Below, in pieces: positions 1 through 11,334 of a stretch of DNA of 64,000 nt (position 1 is its first letter; each line of letters starts with the position of its first letter). The notes under the pieces are model-generated. The model worked only from the letters and a program-made list of their open reading frames with translations, was not told the origin of the DNA and ran no database searches. The translations under genes and the position numbers were made by a program. Source of the stretch: MWDV01 sp002070715. Lineage in GTDB: Bacteria > Verrucomicrobiota > Verrucomicrobiia > Limisphaerales > MWDV01. The stretch spans positions 1 through 64,000 of the forward strand of contig DAONTI010000022.1 of NCBI GenBank assembly GCA_035411585.1, read 5' to 3'.

Positions 1-342
1 TCTTGACAACCCGGCAGCGCCGCCGCCACGGCTGGCGCCAGGTCGGGCCGGTTCAGATGAAATCGCTTCGGCATAACCTGACTTGCCATACCCTCCAACA
101 AAATGCAACTACAAACAGGAAATGGTATGTGAGGCCGGACGATGCCGCTCCTGACGGAGCTGGGCAATTGTTTCCATCGGATTCTACAACGATGCCGCCC
201 CGGACGGGGCTGGGCCTCCGTTTTGCGGTCATCAAATCGAGGGGGCAAGGCGCACCCGTCCCGGATAGACAACCTTTCGTCAAAATCCTCGTCTGGAAAA
301 ATTGCTCGAAATCCGCGCGCGGAAGCGCATGATGGTGTTGCC
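1..342. other. Intergenic leader without a supported gene
   Basis: No convincing protein is seen here. The open frames in this stretch are proline- and arginine-rich translations of repeat DNA and match no family I know. The only structure is a pair of 50-nt-spaced hairpins (141-210). Any promoter for lutABC must lie here, but I could not pick a clear -35/-10 pair. Confidence 0.5.
141..210. repeat. Two tandem hairpin repeats with covarying stems
   Basis: Two near-identical units start at 141 and 191 (period 50) with the core GATGCCG. Each forms a 5-bp stem with a 4-nt loop: GCTCC/GGAGC (147-151 with 156-160) and GCCCC/GGGGC (197-201 with 206-210). The stems differ by a T to C change matched by an A to G change on the other arm, so base pairing is kept. 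The function is unknown. Similar hairpins recur at 6031-6150 and 18305-18389. Confidence 0.6.
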
Positions 343-1062
343 ATGACCGTTACCTTGTTCGTTCCGTGCTTTGTGGATCTGCTGTATCCGCAGGTGGCGA
401 TCAGTGCGGTGCGTTTGTTCGAGCGATTGGGTCATCAAGTGGTCGTGCCCGAAGGACCCGCATGTTGCGGGCAACCGTCATTCAATACCGGTTATTGGGG
501 CAATGAATGTCGCGACCTCGCCCTGCAAGCCATGCGAACGATGCGTGACGCGGAGGCGATCGTCATCCTGAGCGGTTCGTGCGGTGCGATGATGAAGGTG
601 TTTTATCAGGAGTTGTTTGCCAAGACGGAACACGAAGCTCTGACCAGAGAATTCGCGCCTAGAGTATGGGAGTTCTCCAGTTTTTTGGTTAATAAATTAG
701 GCGTGACGGATGTAGGCGCGCGGTTTCCGCATAAGGTCACGTTTCACGATGGCTGCCACGGACTGCGCGAACTGCACAACAAACGACCCCCGCGCGAATT
801 GCTCGCCAAGGTGCAGGGGTTGGAGTTGATAGAAATGGGAGCGGCGGAAACGTGCTGTGGCTTCGGCGGCACATTTTCGGTAAAGTTCCCGGCAATCTCC
901 ACCGCCATGGCAGAGGTGAAATGTGCCAGCGCTTTGGATACGCAGGCCGAATACGTGGTTTCGTGCGATTCGAGTTGCCTGATGCAGATTCAAGGTATGG
1001 CCGATCGACAGCGTAAGCCGATCAAAACGCTGCATCTGGCGGAGGTGTTGGTGCAAACATGA
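343..1062 (+). CDS. lutA: Lactate utilization protein A, (Fe-S)-binding
   Basis: First gene of a lutABC set (239 aa), which oxidises L-lactate to pyruvate in the cytoplasm. The protein has the two cysteine-rich CCG segments of this family: ACCGQPSFNTG near residue 43 and ETCCGFGGTF near residue 168. I chose the ATG at 343 because the protein then begins MTVTLFVPCFVD, the usual LutA opening. The frame stays open back to 142, but that extension is low-complexity and unlike the family. The stop overlaps the lutB start by 4 bp (ATGA), which indicates translational coupling. Confidence 0.93.
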   Translation: MTVTLFVPCFVDLLYPQVAISAVRLFERLGHQVVVPEGPACCGQPSFNTGYWGNECRDLALQAMRTMRDAEAIVILSGSCGAMMKVFYQELFAKTEHEALTREFAPRVWEFSSFLVNKLGVTDVGARFPHKVTFHDGCHGLRELHNKRPPRELLAKVQGLELIEMGAAETCCGFGGTFSVKFPAISTAMAEVKCASALDTQAEYVVSCDSSCLMQIQGMADRQRKPIKTLHLAEVLVQT

Positions 1063-2471
1063 GCTCGCCCGCGGCACAATTCAAGGCGGACGCCAAGCGC
1101 ATGACCGCGGATTTGCGGCATCGCGCCACCATTCAGACCGCGATGGGCAAGTACGAAGTGGTGCGCGACCAGCGGAAGCGGTGGTTTCAGGATTGGGAGG
1201 GCGCGCGCACGCTCGCCGCCCGCACCAAATACGAAGCAGTCAACGGACTGGACGCACATCTCACGCAGTTCACCCAAAAGCTGGAAGCGCGCGGCACGAA
1301 AGTGCATTGGGCCAGCACCGGCCCGCAAGCCTGCGAAATCATCCTCGGCATTCTGAAGGCCAAGAATGCGAAGGTGGTGGTGAAGTCCAAGTCCATGACG
1401 TCCGAGGAAATTCATCTAAACGGCGCGTTGGAGCAGGCGGGCGTGGAGGTGGTGGAATCGGACCTGGGCGAGTTCATTGTGCAACTGCGCGGCGAACCGC
1501 CGTATCACCTGGTCTTTCCCGCCATGCACCTGACGCGCGACGAGATCAAGGACGTGTTCGAGAAGAAATTGCACGACGCGCCTTCGAACGATCCGGAAGA
1601 GTTGACGATGGTGGCGCGGCGGCAGTTGCGGCGAAAATATATTCAAGCAGACGTCGGCATCACCGGCGCGAACTACGCCATCGCCGAAACGGGGATGATT
1701 GCCATCACCGAGAACGAAGGCAACGCGCGGCTCACAGCAGCCTTGCCCAAAACGATGATCACCTTGATGGGCATCGAAAAAATCCTGCCGCGCTATGAGG
1801 ATCTGGCCTTGTTTCTTCCGATGTTGGCGGTCATGGGCACCGGGCAGGCGTTGACGTGTTACAACACGATGTATGGCGGACCGCGCCAGTCGGACGAGGC
1901 AGATGGGCCGGAGGAATTTCACGTGGTGTTACTGGATAATCGGCGCACGCTGGTGCTGGCAGACGTGGAACAGCGCGACGCGTTGGGCTGCATTCGCTGC
2001 GGCGCGTGTCTGAATGTTTGTCCGGTCTATCGCAATGTCGGCGGGCACACCTACGGCACGGTTTATGGCGGGCCGATCGGTTCGGTCATCACGCCGCGTC
2101 TGCGGGACTTGCAGGATTGGAAACACCTCAGTTACGCCTCTTCCCTGTGCGGTGCTTGCACCGAAACCTGTCCGGTGGGCATTGACATCCACCACCATTT
2201 GCTGCGCAACCGGCGCAATGCGTCCGCGCCAAAAACCGGCAAACCGAGTTGGTGGCAGTGTCAACTCTTCAAAATTTACGGCGTCATTGCCGCGCGGCCG
2301 GGGCTGTGGCGACTGATCACCAAGCTGGGACGTTTCACACAACGCTTCCACGGCTTGGTGAAAGGTACCGCGCTGGATCCAGCCCAGGCGTGGACCAAGA
2401 CCCGCGATTTGCCGCCGATTGCCCGGCAGAGTTTTCGTGAATGGTGGAAGGAACAGGGTGCGCATGAGTGA
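1059..2471 (+). CDS. lutB: Lactate utilization protein B, iron-sulfur protein
   Basis: Second lut gene (470 aa), the electron-transfer subunit of the LutABC lactate oxidation complex. It has an N-terminal LUD-type domain and, near residues 310-375, two ferredoxin-like cysteine clusters, CIRCGACLNVCP and CGACTETCP, which fit two 4Fe-4S centres. The length is typical for the family. It overlaps lutA by 4 bp and lutC by 8 bp, so the three genes form one operon. No lactate permease of the LctP type is adjacent; the OFA transporter at 4644-5900 may serve that role (inference). Confidence 0.95.
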   Translation: MSSPAAQFKADAKRMTADLRHRATIQTAMGKYEVVRDQRKRWFQDWEGARTLAARTKYEAVNGLDAHLTQFTQKLEARGTKVHWASTGPQACEIILGILKAKNAKVVVKSKSMTSEEIHLNGALEQAGVEVVESDLGEFIVQLRGEPPYHLVFPAMHLTRDEIKDVFEKKLHDAPSNDPEELTMVARRQLRRKYIQADVGITGANYAIAETGMIAITENEGNARLTAALPKTMITLMGIEKILPRYEDLALFLPMLAVMGTGQALTCYNTMYGGPRQSDEADGPEEFHVVLLDNRRTLVLADVEQRDALGCIRCGACLNVCPVYRNVGGHTYGTVYGGPIGSVITPRLRDLQDWKHLSYASSLCGACTETCPVGIDIHHHLLRNRRNASAPKTGKPSWWQCQLFKIYGVIAARPGLWRLITKLGRFTQRFHGLVKGTALDPAQAWTKTRDLPPIARQSFREWWKEQGAHE

Positions 2472-3132
2472 ACGCGACAACATTTTCGTGCGCATCAAGG
2501 AGGCGCTGACACTGCAAGCGCCCGCGCGGCATGGTCACGGTCTGCCCACCATTGAGGAACAGCGGCGCGTCATGCCGCCGGTTGGCCAGACCGAGGCGGA
2601 ATTATTTGAGCTGTTCGCCAAAAACGTGACCGACCTGCGCGCCACTTTCAAACGCGTAAAAGATTTAAGCGAAGTGGCAGCGGAATTGCGCGCGTTGCGC
2701 GATGCGGAGAAATGGCAGCGCGTGGCCACGCACCGCGGCGCGATTGCTGAATCGCAGGCAAGGGAACTGGCCTTGCCGCTCATGGTGGTTGAAGAAAACA
2801 GCGAAAAACATGAGCTGGAACAGTGCGACGTCGGAATCACCGAGTGTGACGCCTTGGTGGCCCAAACCGGCACGGTGCTGGTGACCAGTCGCACCGCTGG
2901 CGGTCGCGCCTTGACCTGTCTGCCGCCGCATCATGTGGTGCTGGCGCGCCGCGAGCAAATGGTACCCGATTTGCCAGCAGCGATGCAATTGGTGCAGCAG
3001 AAGTTTGGCGATAAATATCCCAGTATGATTTCTTTCATCACTGGCGCGAGCCGGACGGGCGACATTGAACGCATCCTGGTGCTCGGCGCGCACGGGCCGA
3101 AGCAACTGACGATTATTTGCTGCGACGCATGA
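2464..3132 (+). CDS. lutC: Lactate utilization protein C (LUD domain)
   Basis: Third lut gene (222 aa), a LUD-domain protein needed for lactate oxidation with LutA and LutB. The C-terminal half contains the family signature region CDVGITECDALVAQTGT and a closing RTGDIERILVLGAHGP. I chose the ATG at 2464, overlapping the end of lutB by 8 bp, because it gives the expected opening MSERDNIFVRIKEAL. The frame is open further upstream (2419), but that part lies inside lutB. The gene converges on the beta-barrel gene 48 bp away, and I see no clear terminator between them. Confidence 0.93.
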   Translation: MSERDNIFVRIKEALTLQAPARHGHGLPTIEEQRRVMPPVGQTEAELFELFAKNVTDLRATFKRVKDLSEVAAELRALRDAEKWQRVATHRGAIAESQARELALPLMVVEENSEKHELEQCDVGITECDALVAQTGTVLVTSRTAGGRALTCLPPHHVVLARREQMVPDLPAAMQLVQQKFGDKYPSMISFITGASRTGDIERILVLGAHGPKQLTIICCDA

Positions 3133-3179
3133 CGCCGGCTATTGCCGCGCCCAGTTCCTCCCACCCGCCGCAGTGGACG

Positions 3180-4595
3180 TCAGAACGTATATTTCACCGC
3201 AAGCGAGATGAGATTCCGGGTGAACTCCCGTCCGCTGGCATAAGGTGCCGTGGGCCCATTGGCCACCCGGCTTTCCGCCGCATCATACGACCAAGCCGCT
3301 TCGGCGGTCAGATGCGCGTTAAAGGCGTAGCTCGCCATGACGCTGGGGATGTAAATCCAATCCTCGCGATCCACCGGGCCCTGCCAATCGCCGATGTACA
3401 GCGTGAACCCGGCGCCCACAGTGAGTTTATCGGTGAATTTGTGACGCCACGTCACATCGTATTTAATGTCTTCGTACACGGAATGGCTGGTGAACGCCGG
3501 CTGCTCAAAACGCGTCACCCGGAACACCAAAGTATCCGCCGCCGTGGGTAACACCGTGATGGTGCCATCAATCCACCAGAGGATTTCATCCTGATCAAAG
3601 CGGGCGTTTGTCATGCGGGGCCAATCCCGCACCTCGGGTCCGGCCAAGATGGCCAGTTTGATCCATGACGCCGGCGTGCCTTCAGCCCCAAACAAAAACC
3701 GCTGATAGTCGTTGGAATACGGACTCTTGTTGCCCAGCAACCGGCCCTGTTCCTGATGCCCGTAACGGTATCCGACCACCAACCGGGTGTTCGTAAAGGC
3801 TTCGTAGCCGAGGTCCAATCCGCCGTTCACATCCCACCGATCCACAAAGTTGTCGTAGAGGTATTGGGTTGGCGTCAGGTTGGGATATTGTTTGGTCTGG
3901 AAATCATGCACATAAGCGCTCACCACTGGGCGCACAAACCAGCGACCCGCGGGAATGGTCACGCGCAGGCTGTCCCGGTAGATGGCCGCATCACGCCGGT
4001 CCCGCAACGGAATGCCGCCGATGCAACGGCAATCGCCGGGGCGGATGGTCAGGTAGCCCTCGTCGCTGCCGTCAAGCCAAACGGCGCTGTTCAACCATTC
4101 GTAGCGCACTTCGCCGACCTGGCCGTTGAAATTCAGTGCCGCCCGGTGCGCCGCGTAATCCTCCGAACGGGCGCGGTGATACCAAGTGAATTCCGGGGCA
4201 TAAGAAAGCGTGGCCACAAATGCCGACGACGGCCGGTAATTCAAGGCGAGGCTGGGCATCAAACTGGTGACCAACGACTCGCGCTTCGGTTTGCTGACGA
4301 TAAACCCGGGCGGGGGAACAATCCCCGGGGTCGGGGCTTTGTTGAGAATGAAGACGTTGTCGTCGTAGGTCTCCTTGAGCGTCAGCTCCGCTTTGAGCGT
4401 CAGATTGGAGCTGAGCGTCCAACCTTGCGCCCGGGCGATTACGGGGACCGCCATCAGGCTGGCGATCAAAAATAGCGCGCCGATCCGGCGCCGCGCCGTG
4501 TTTGATAATGATCCCCCGTGACGACGTTTCGTCCGCAGGGAATGATGAGAGGATTTATTGAATGAATGTGTCCAGACTGGTTTTTCTGTGTTCAT
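3180..4595 (-). CDS. Outer-membrane beta-barrel protein
   Basis: A 471-aa exported protein. The N-terminus has a basic stretch and a hydrophobic segment (ALFLIASLMAVPVIARAQG, about residues 40-58) fitting a signal peptide with cleavage after ARA. The rest alternates polar and aromatic residues in beta-strand fashion and ends in VKYTF; a terminal Phe is the usual outer-membrane insertion signal. This suggests a barrel of 16 or more strands for transport or anchoring, with no known substrate. It lies just downstream of the OFA transporter on the same strand (48 bp), so the two may serve carboxylate uptake together (inference). An ATG 12 bases upstream is the alternative start. Confidence 0.75.
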   Translation of the reverse strand: MNTEKPVWTHSFNKSSHHSLRTKRRHGGSLSNTARRRIGALFLIASLMAVPVIARAQGWTLSSNLTLKAELTLKETYDDNVFILNKAPTPGIVPPPGFIVSKPKRESLVTSLMPSLALNYRPSSAFVATLSYAPEFTWYHRARSEDYAAHRAALNFNGQVGEVRYEWLNSAVWLDGSDEGYLTIRPGDCRCIGGIPLRDRRDAAIYRDSLRVTIPAGRWFVRPVVSAYVHDFQTKQYPNLTPTQYLYDNFVDRWDVNGGLDLGYEAFTNTRLVVGYRYGHQEQGRLLGNKSPYSNDYQRFLFGAEGTPASWIKLAILAGPEVRDWPRMTNARFDQDEILWWIDGTITVLPTAADTLVFRVTRFEQPAFTSHSVYEDIKYDVTWRHKFTDKLTVGAGFTLYIGDWQGPVDREDWIYIPSVMASYAFNAHLTAEAAWSYDAAESRVANGPTAPYASGREFTRNLISLAVKYTF

Positions 4596-4643
4596 GGCTA
4601 AAATCATTTAACCTGCACGTGTGGGAAGATGAATTGATCGTGC

Positions 4644-5900
4644 TCAGGCTGCGCTTACTGCTGCGGGACGCGACGTGCGGATTAGAAACGTCAACCCCGC
4701 GCCCACCAACAGGAGAATGCCCGCCGTCATAAAGGACGAGGCATAACTGCCGTCGCTTCTCACCGTGAGCATCTGCTGCACGCGGGGCAACACCAGGCCG
4801 CCCACGCCCCAGGCCGTGAACAGCACGCCGTAGTTCATCCCGAAGGTTTTCAGTCCCCACAGGTCCTTCGTATAAGCCGGGAACAATGCCAGGTTGGCGC
4901 CGTAATTCGCGCCAATCAACACGGCGATCACCACGACCAGGATTGGCGCGGTGTCTTTCGAGCCGGTGATCGGGATGGCGGCGAACATCAAGACCGCTTG
5001 GAACAACAGAACGATAAAGAGCGTCCAGCGCCGCCCGATCCGGTCCGAGAGTGAGCCGGCGAGAATGCGCCCACCGGCGTTGCCGATGGCCATGACGGCC
5101 ACGGCGAGAAAGGCCAGCTCGCCCATGCTGATTTTGGCCATGCCGCTGATGCTGCCAATCACCATCAACCCCGCGCCGGCGCCAATGAAGTAAATGATCC
5201 AAAGCAGGTAGAACAACGGCGTGCGGATGATCTCGCCCGGCGTGACGTTCACGGCGGCGAGTTTGGCGGGCGCGTTGCCGGCAGTGGGCTTGGCGCCAGC
5301 GACGTAACCGGCGGGCGGGTTGATGAGGATTTGCGCCAGACCACAGACGATCACGACAAAGGCAATCCCCAGAATGAGCATGGATTTCTGCACATGAAAC
5401 GCGCCGAGCAGGTATTGCGACGCAGGCGCCAGATAAACGGGCGCGAGGCCGAAACCCGCCACCACCAATCCGGCAATCAGACCGGTCTTTGAGGGCGGAA
5501 ACCACTTCAACGCGGGCGGAGTGGCGGACGAGTAACCGAAGCCAATGCCGGTCCCCGCCAAGATTCCGAATCCGAACAACCACAGACCATAACGACTCGT
5601 AGTCGAGCAGAGCAGAAAGCCAACGCCCACCAGCAAGCCGCCGATAAAAGCCGTCAGGCGGGGGCCGAACTTATCCTGGCAACGTCCCGCCAGGATCATG
5701 GAAAAGGCGAAGACCAGGCAGCAAAGGGCGTAAGGATCATTGAGTTGTTTGCCCTCCCAGCCAAATTCTTTCTCGATGGCCCCCTTGAACATGCTCCACG
5801 TGTAAAGCACGCCGAGGGCGAGATTGATGCCGAGACCGGCGGCGGTGACGGTCCAGCCGCGATTCTTAATCGAAGGGGAAGAGGTGGTTTCTGTGCTCAT
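4644..5900 (-). CDS. OFA-family MFS transporter (monocarboxylate type)
   Basis: A 418-aa inner-membrane protein with about 12 hydrophobic segments. It opens with GWTVTAAGLGINLALGVLYTW, the typical start of the oxalate/formate antiporter (OFA) family of the major facilitator superfamily, and has the loop motif GRCQDKFGPR after TM2 and GSLSDRIGRR between TM6 and TM8. OFA members move oxalate, formate, lactate or other small carboxylates. Its place between lutABC and acs makes lactate or acetate the likely substrate, but that is inference. The 258-bp gap to acs carries a hairpin array. Confidence 0.88.
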   Translation of the reverse strand: MSTETTSSPSIKNRGWTVTAAGLGINLALGVLYTWSMFKGAIEKEFGWEGKQLNDPYALCCLVFAFSMILAGRCQDKFGPRLTAFIGGLLVGVGFLLCSTTSRYGLWLFGFGILAGTGIGFGYSSATPPALKWFPPSKTGLIAGLVVAGFGLAPVYLAPASQYLLGAFHVQKSMLILGIAFVVIVCGLAQILINPPAGYVAGAKPTAGNAPAKLAAVNVTPGEIIRTPLFYLLWIIYFIGAGAGLMVIGSISGMAKISMGELAFLAVAVMAIGNAGGRILAGSLSDRIGRRWTLFIVLLFQAVLMFAAIPITGSKDTAPILVVVIAVLIGANYGANLALFPAYTKDLWGLKTFGMNYGVLFTAWGVGGLVLPRVQQMLTVRSDGSYASSFMTAGILLLVGAGLTFLIRTSRPAAVSAA

Positions 5901-6030
5901 GAGATGATCAGGTCAAAGTGGAAAAAACGAAGAAGCTGCAAGGCGCCCGAGGGCGGCGAAATGAATGGTTGTAGGGCAAACCCAGTGTTGGCAGAGAGAA
6001 GAAACCGGCCAATCCAGAAAAAAGCGCTAC

Positions 6031-6150
6031 GGGCTGTCGCCCTCGGTTATCCTTGTTTGACTCCGCCGGAGTCATGCTTGCCCTTGGATGGCCGCCGGGG
6101 CTTTGCCGGCCCCGGCGGCGATTGGTTTGCTGGTGGGCGCCGTTGCGCCC
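6031..6150. repeat. Array of four different hairpins between acs and the transporter gene
   Basis: Within the 258-bp gap (5901-6158) there are four perfect inverted repeats with unrelated stems: GGGC/GCCC (6031-6042), GACTCC/GGAGTC (6059-6073), an 11-bp GC-only stem (6091-6101 with 6109-6119), and GGGCGC/GCGCCC (6135-6150). They are spaced 30-40 nt apart by linkers rich in TTGG and CTT. The array lies directly 3' of acs. It may end transcription or stabilise mRNA, but no T-run follows any stem. Confidence 0.6.
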
Positions 6151-6158
6151 GGGTTGGT

Positions 6159-8141
<1,983 letters not shown>

Positions 8142-8202
8142 AGATATACGTTTGTGACTTCGGGGTTATGGAGTGTCATGTCAGCATGTTCGACAGGTGA
8201 TG

Positions 8203-9375
8203 TCAACAACCGGGCCCCTGTCGTTCAGCAGGTTGTGTTTCAAGACCATGATACTTGAAAATGTTCTGGCGCACCGCGCGGCGCGTGGCGTCCAACGCGG
8301 CGTCCACGCGGCGCCGCTGGTCGGCGGTCACGGGCAACTGATGGTCGCGCAAACCGCCGGCCCATTCCGAGCTGCCGAGCATGACGCCGCCGAGGCCGAG
8401 GCTGTAAACGTCGGCATCGCCCTCGCCGGCAAAGGTGCGCCACGCCAGCGCCCAGCCGCGCACGGTATGCTCCACGTGATAGCCGCCTCCGCCGGTGATC
8501 AGCAACGGGCGGCCCAGGGAAAGCAGATGCTCCGCGACTTCGAAGACAACATTGTTGGTCATCATCAGATGGGTCAACGGATCGCCGGCCAGGATGTCCA
8601 TCCCCAGTTCGGCCACGACGACATCCGGCGCGTAGGCTTGGAGCAACGGCGGTACGAGATCGAAGTAGGCACGTAGGAAGGCCTGATCATACGTCTCGGC
8701 CGGCAGCGGGATGTTGACGTTGAACCCGGTGCCCGCGCCCGCGCCGATTTCGTCTTCGAAGCCGCCCCACGGATACAACGTGGTTCCGCTTTCGTGCAGG
8801 GAAATCGTCAGGATATCCGGGCGGTCATAGAAAAATTTCTGCGTGCCATCGCCGTGATGCGCGTCCAGATCCAGGCAGACCACGCGTTTGCCCGCCGCCG
8901 CGAGATGCTGGCAGGCGAGCGCCACGTCGTTGAGGAAACAAAAGCCGCCCGCGTGTTCGGTGTGCGCGTGATGAAAGCCGCCGAGTAAATTGAAGGCGAT
9001 GTCGGCCTGCCCGGTCAGCAACAGGTCCGCGGCAGTCAGTCCGGCGCCGCAGGCCCAGGCGCCGTACTCATACATGTCCTTGAAAACGGGCGTGTCCATG
9101 CCGCCCAGCCCCATGCGAAAGCCGTCGGACGTAAGATCGCCCGCAGCCGCGCGTTGCAGTTCGTCCAGGTACTGCGGCGTGTGGATGCGCTCGAGTTCGG
9201 CGCGGGTGGCCTGGCGGGGCGGGTGTTCGCAGCGATCCGGCGTGCCGAGCAACCCGAACGAAAGCAGGCGCCGCCGGGTTTGCCCCGCCCGCTGCGTTTT
9301 GAAAGGGCAGTCGTCCGGATAACTGAACGCCTCAGTTTCCGGCGAATAAATAAATACCAGTTTTCGGTCACTCAT
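8203..9375 (-). CDS. acuC: AcuC/HDAC-type protein deacetylase
   Basis: A 390-aa zinc-dependent deacetylase of the arginase/histone deacetylase fold. It carries the catalytic His pair in GGFHHAHTEHAGGFCF and zinc ligands in DLDAHHGDG and in DILAGDPL. The length matches Bacillus AcuC, which removes the acetyl group from Acs and restores its activity. Its position 61 bp upstream of acs fits that job. It could also be an acetylpolyamine deacetylase of the same fold, which sequence alone does not rule out. Confidence 0.85.
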   Translation of the reverse strand: MSDRKLVFIYSPETEAFSYPDDCPFKTQRAGQTRRRLLSFGLLGTPDRCEHPPRQATRAELERIHTPQYLDELQRAAAGDLTSDGFRMGLGGMDTPVFKDMYEYGAWACGAGLTAADLLLTGQADIAFNLLGGFHHAHTEHAGGFCFLNDVALACQHLAAAGKRVVCLDLDAHHGDGTQKFFYDRPDILTISLHESGTTLYPWGGFEDEIGAGAGTGFNVNIPLPAETYDQAFLRAYFDLVPPLLQAYAPDVVVAELGMDILAGDPLTHLMMTNNVVFEVAEHLLSLGRPLLITGGGGYHVEHTVRGWALAWRTFAGEGDADVYSLGLGGVMLGSSEWAGGLRDHQLPVTADQRRRVDAALDATRRAVRQNIFKYHGLETQPAERQGPGC

Positions 9376-9435
9376 CCGCTTGACGGGAGGGCGTCGGATT
9401 GTTCAGAGCCCGCGCCCCCGTCCCGTCAGCAGCGC

Positions 9436-11334
9436 CTACGCGAATTCCAGGTCGTAGTGGTAAACGTTGCCGACGAGTTTGCTGCCAATTTTACACTCCG
9501 CCTTGTTGAACACCGCCTGCATGGGTTTGTTCTCCACGAGCACCTCCGCGGTGAACCCGCCAATGCCGTCCCGGCGCGCGATCCGCATCAGGTGCTTGAG
9601 CAGGAACGTGCCAATGCCGCGTTGCTGCCACTTGTCATGCACCGTGAAGGCGACCTCTGCCCGGTTGGTTTTCGGGTTGAGGTAATAGCTGCCGATGGCA
9701 ATGATCTGCTCGCCATAGGTTTCGGACAGCACACCCACGATACAGACATCGTTGCGGTGATCAATGTAGGCGAAATCTTCAATCTGCCGGCGCGGCACCA
9801 CGCCGTCTTTGACGGCCTGCATGAACCGGTAGTAAATGGACTGCTGGGACAGCCCGTAAAAGTGGTCGCGCATGCGCGGCACGTCGGTTGGATGAATCGG
9901 GCGGAAGACGATTTGCGTGCCGTCGTTGGTCAGGAACGTGGTGCGCAGCTCCTTGGGACCGACGATGATCTTGCCTTCCTTGGCGGCGAGCTCAGCGGCG
10001 AGATACTTGGCTTCAATCGCCTCCCGGAGCAGTTGCGCGCGGAATTGGGGATGGGCGATGCTGATCAACGCCAGCGCCCGTTCCGCCACACTCTTGCCGT
10101 GCAGATAGGCCACACCGTATTCCGTCACCACATAATTAACCCCGGCCCGCGTGGTCACCACGCCGGCGCCGGGACTGAGCCGGGTGACGATGCGGGAAAC
10201 CTTTCCGTCCCGGGCCGTGGACGGCAGGGCAATGATGGCCTTGCCGCCGTGCGCTTTGGCGGCGCCGCGGTTGAAATCCACCTGCCCGCCCACGCCGGAG
10301 AAGAAGCGCGAGCCCAAAGAATCCGCGCAGACCTGGCCGGTGAGGTCCACTTCCAACGCCACATTCACCGCCACCATCTTGTTTTGCTGGCTGATGATGT
10401 AGGGATTGTTGACGTATTCGGTGGGGTGAAAGGAAAAGACCGGATTGTTGTCCACGTAATCGTAGAGCCGGCGCGTGCCGAGACAGAAACTAGCCACCAC
10501 TTTGCCGCGGTCAATGGTCTTGCGGTTACCGGTCACCACCCCGGCTTCAATCAACGGGATGATGTCGTCGGTGATCATCTCCGTATGAATGCCGAGATCT
10601 TTTTTAGTGGTCAGAAAACCGAGCAGCGAATGCGGGATTTTGCCAATGCCCAGTTCCAACGTGGCTTCATCGTCCACCAGCGAGGAGACGTATTCGGCGA
10701 TCTGGCGGGTGACGTCGTTTATCTCCGCGGGCGGCACTTCCAGGATCGGATCTTCACACGGCACGAGGGCGTCCAGCTCCAGCACGTCAATCAGCGAGTT
10801 GCCGTGCGTCCACGGCATGTTCGGATTGACTTGGGCAATGACCAGCGAGGCGTTTTCCGCAGCGCTCTTCACAATGTCCACCGAAACCCCGAGGCTGCAC
10901 AGGCCGTTGGCATCGGGCGGCGTGATCTGGATCAAAGCGGCGTCCAGCGGCAACTGCCCGGTGTTAAACAGCCGGGGAATGTCCGACAGATGGATGGGGG
11001 TGTAATCTCCCAGACCCTCCTGAATGATGTTGCGCACATTTTCCGCGATGAAAAAGGAGTTGACCCGGAAGTATTGCGCCAGTTCCCGGTGCGCGTACGG
11101 CGCGTCGCCAAAGGTCAGCAGGTGAATGATTTCCGTGTCGGGCAGTTCGCGCGCCCGCTGCGTCAGCGCCGCCACCAGCTCCTGCGGCTCGGCGCAGCCG
11201 GTGCCGACAAAAATGCGCTGCCCGGGGCGGATTTTTTTCACCGCCTGCTCGGCCGTCATGACCTGCGAAGCGTACTTCTGCTTCCAGGCGGGATCGTAAT
11301 TAATGAGAGACTTCGTCATGGTCTTGGTTGCCAA
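9436..11334 (-). CDS. Acetyl-CoA hydrolase/transferase fused to a GNAT acetyltransferase domain
   Basis: A 632-aa two-part protein. Residues 1 to about 430 form an acetyl-CoA hydrolase/4-hydroxybutyrate CoA-transferase domain with the expected glutamate in VVTEYGVAYLHG. The last 150 residues are a GNAT N-acetyltransferase with the acetyl-CoA loop QQRGIGTFLL. The first half moves CoA between acids; the second half could acetylate a protein such as Acs. The start overlaps the end of the ADP-forming ligase gene by 35 bp (or 20 bp if the ATG at 11319 is used), so the two are co-translated. The fusion exists in other bacteria; the link to Acs control is inference. Confidence 0.88.
   Translation of the reverse strand: MATKTMTKSLINYDPAWKQKYASQVMTAEQAVKKIRPGQRIFVGTGCAEPQELVAALTQRARELPDTEIIHLLTFGDAPYAHRELAQYFRVNSFFIAENVRNIIQEGLGDYTPIHLSDIPRLFNTGQLPLDAALIQITPPDANGLCSLGVSVDIVKSAAENASLVIAQVNPNMPWTHGNSLIDVLELDALVPCEDPILEVPPAEINDVTRQIAEYVSSLVDDEATLELGIGKIPHSLLGFLTTKKDLGIHTEMITDDIIPLIEAGVVTGNRKTIDRGKVVASFCLGTRRLYDYVDNNPVFSFHPTEYVNNPYIISQQNKMVAVNVALEVDLTGQVCADSLGSRFFSGVGGQVDFNRGAAKAHGGKAIIALPSTARDGKVSRIVTRLSPGAGVVTTRAGVNYVVTEYGVAYLHGKSVAERALALISIAHPQFRAQLLREAIEAKYLAAELAAKEGKIIVGPKELRTTFLTNDGTQIVFRPIHPTDVPRMRDHFYGLSQQSIYYRFMQAVKDGVVPRRQIEDFAYIDHRNDVCIVGVLSETYGEQIIAIGSYYLNPKTNRAEVAFTVHDKWQQRGIGTFLLKHLMRIARRDGIGGFTAEVLVENKPMQAVFNKAECKIGSKLVGNVYHYDLEFA

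Noticed and set aside
3..332. A 109-codon open frame at the left edge
   Set aside because: Its text is repeat-derived, it has no ribosome site or family look, and it overlaps the hairpin repeats.
141..6150. The hairpin arrays as a CRISPR array
   Set aside because: There are only two to four units, the stems differ, there are no constant repeats of 24-37 nt with unique spacers, and no cas genes are in the window.
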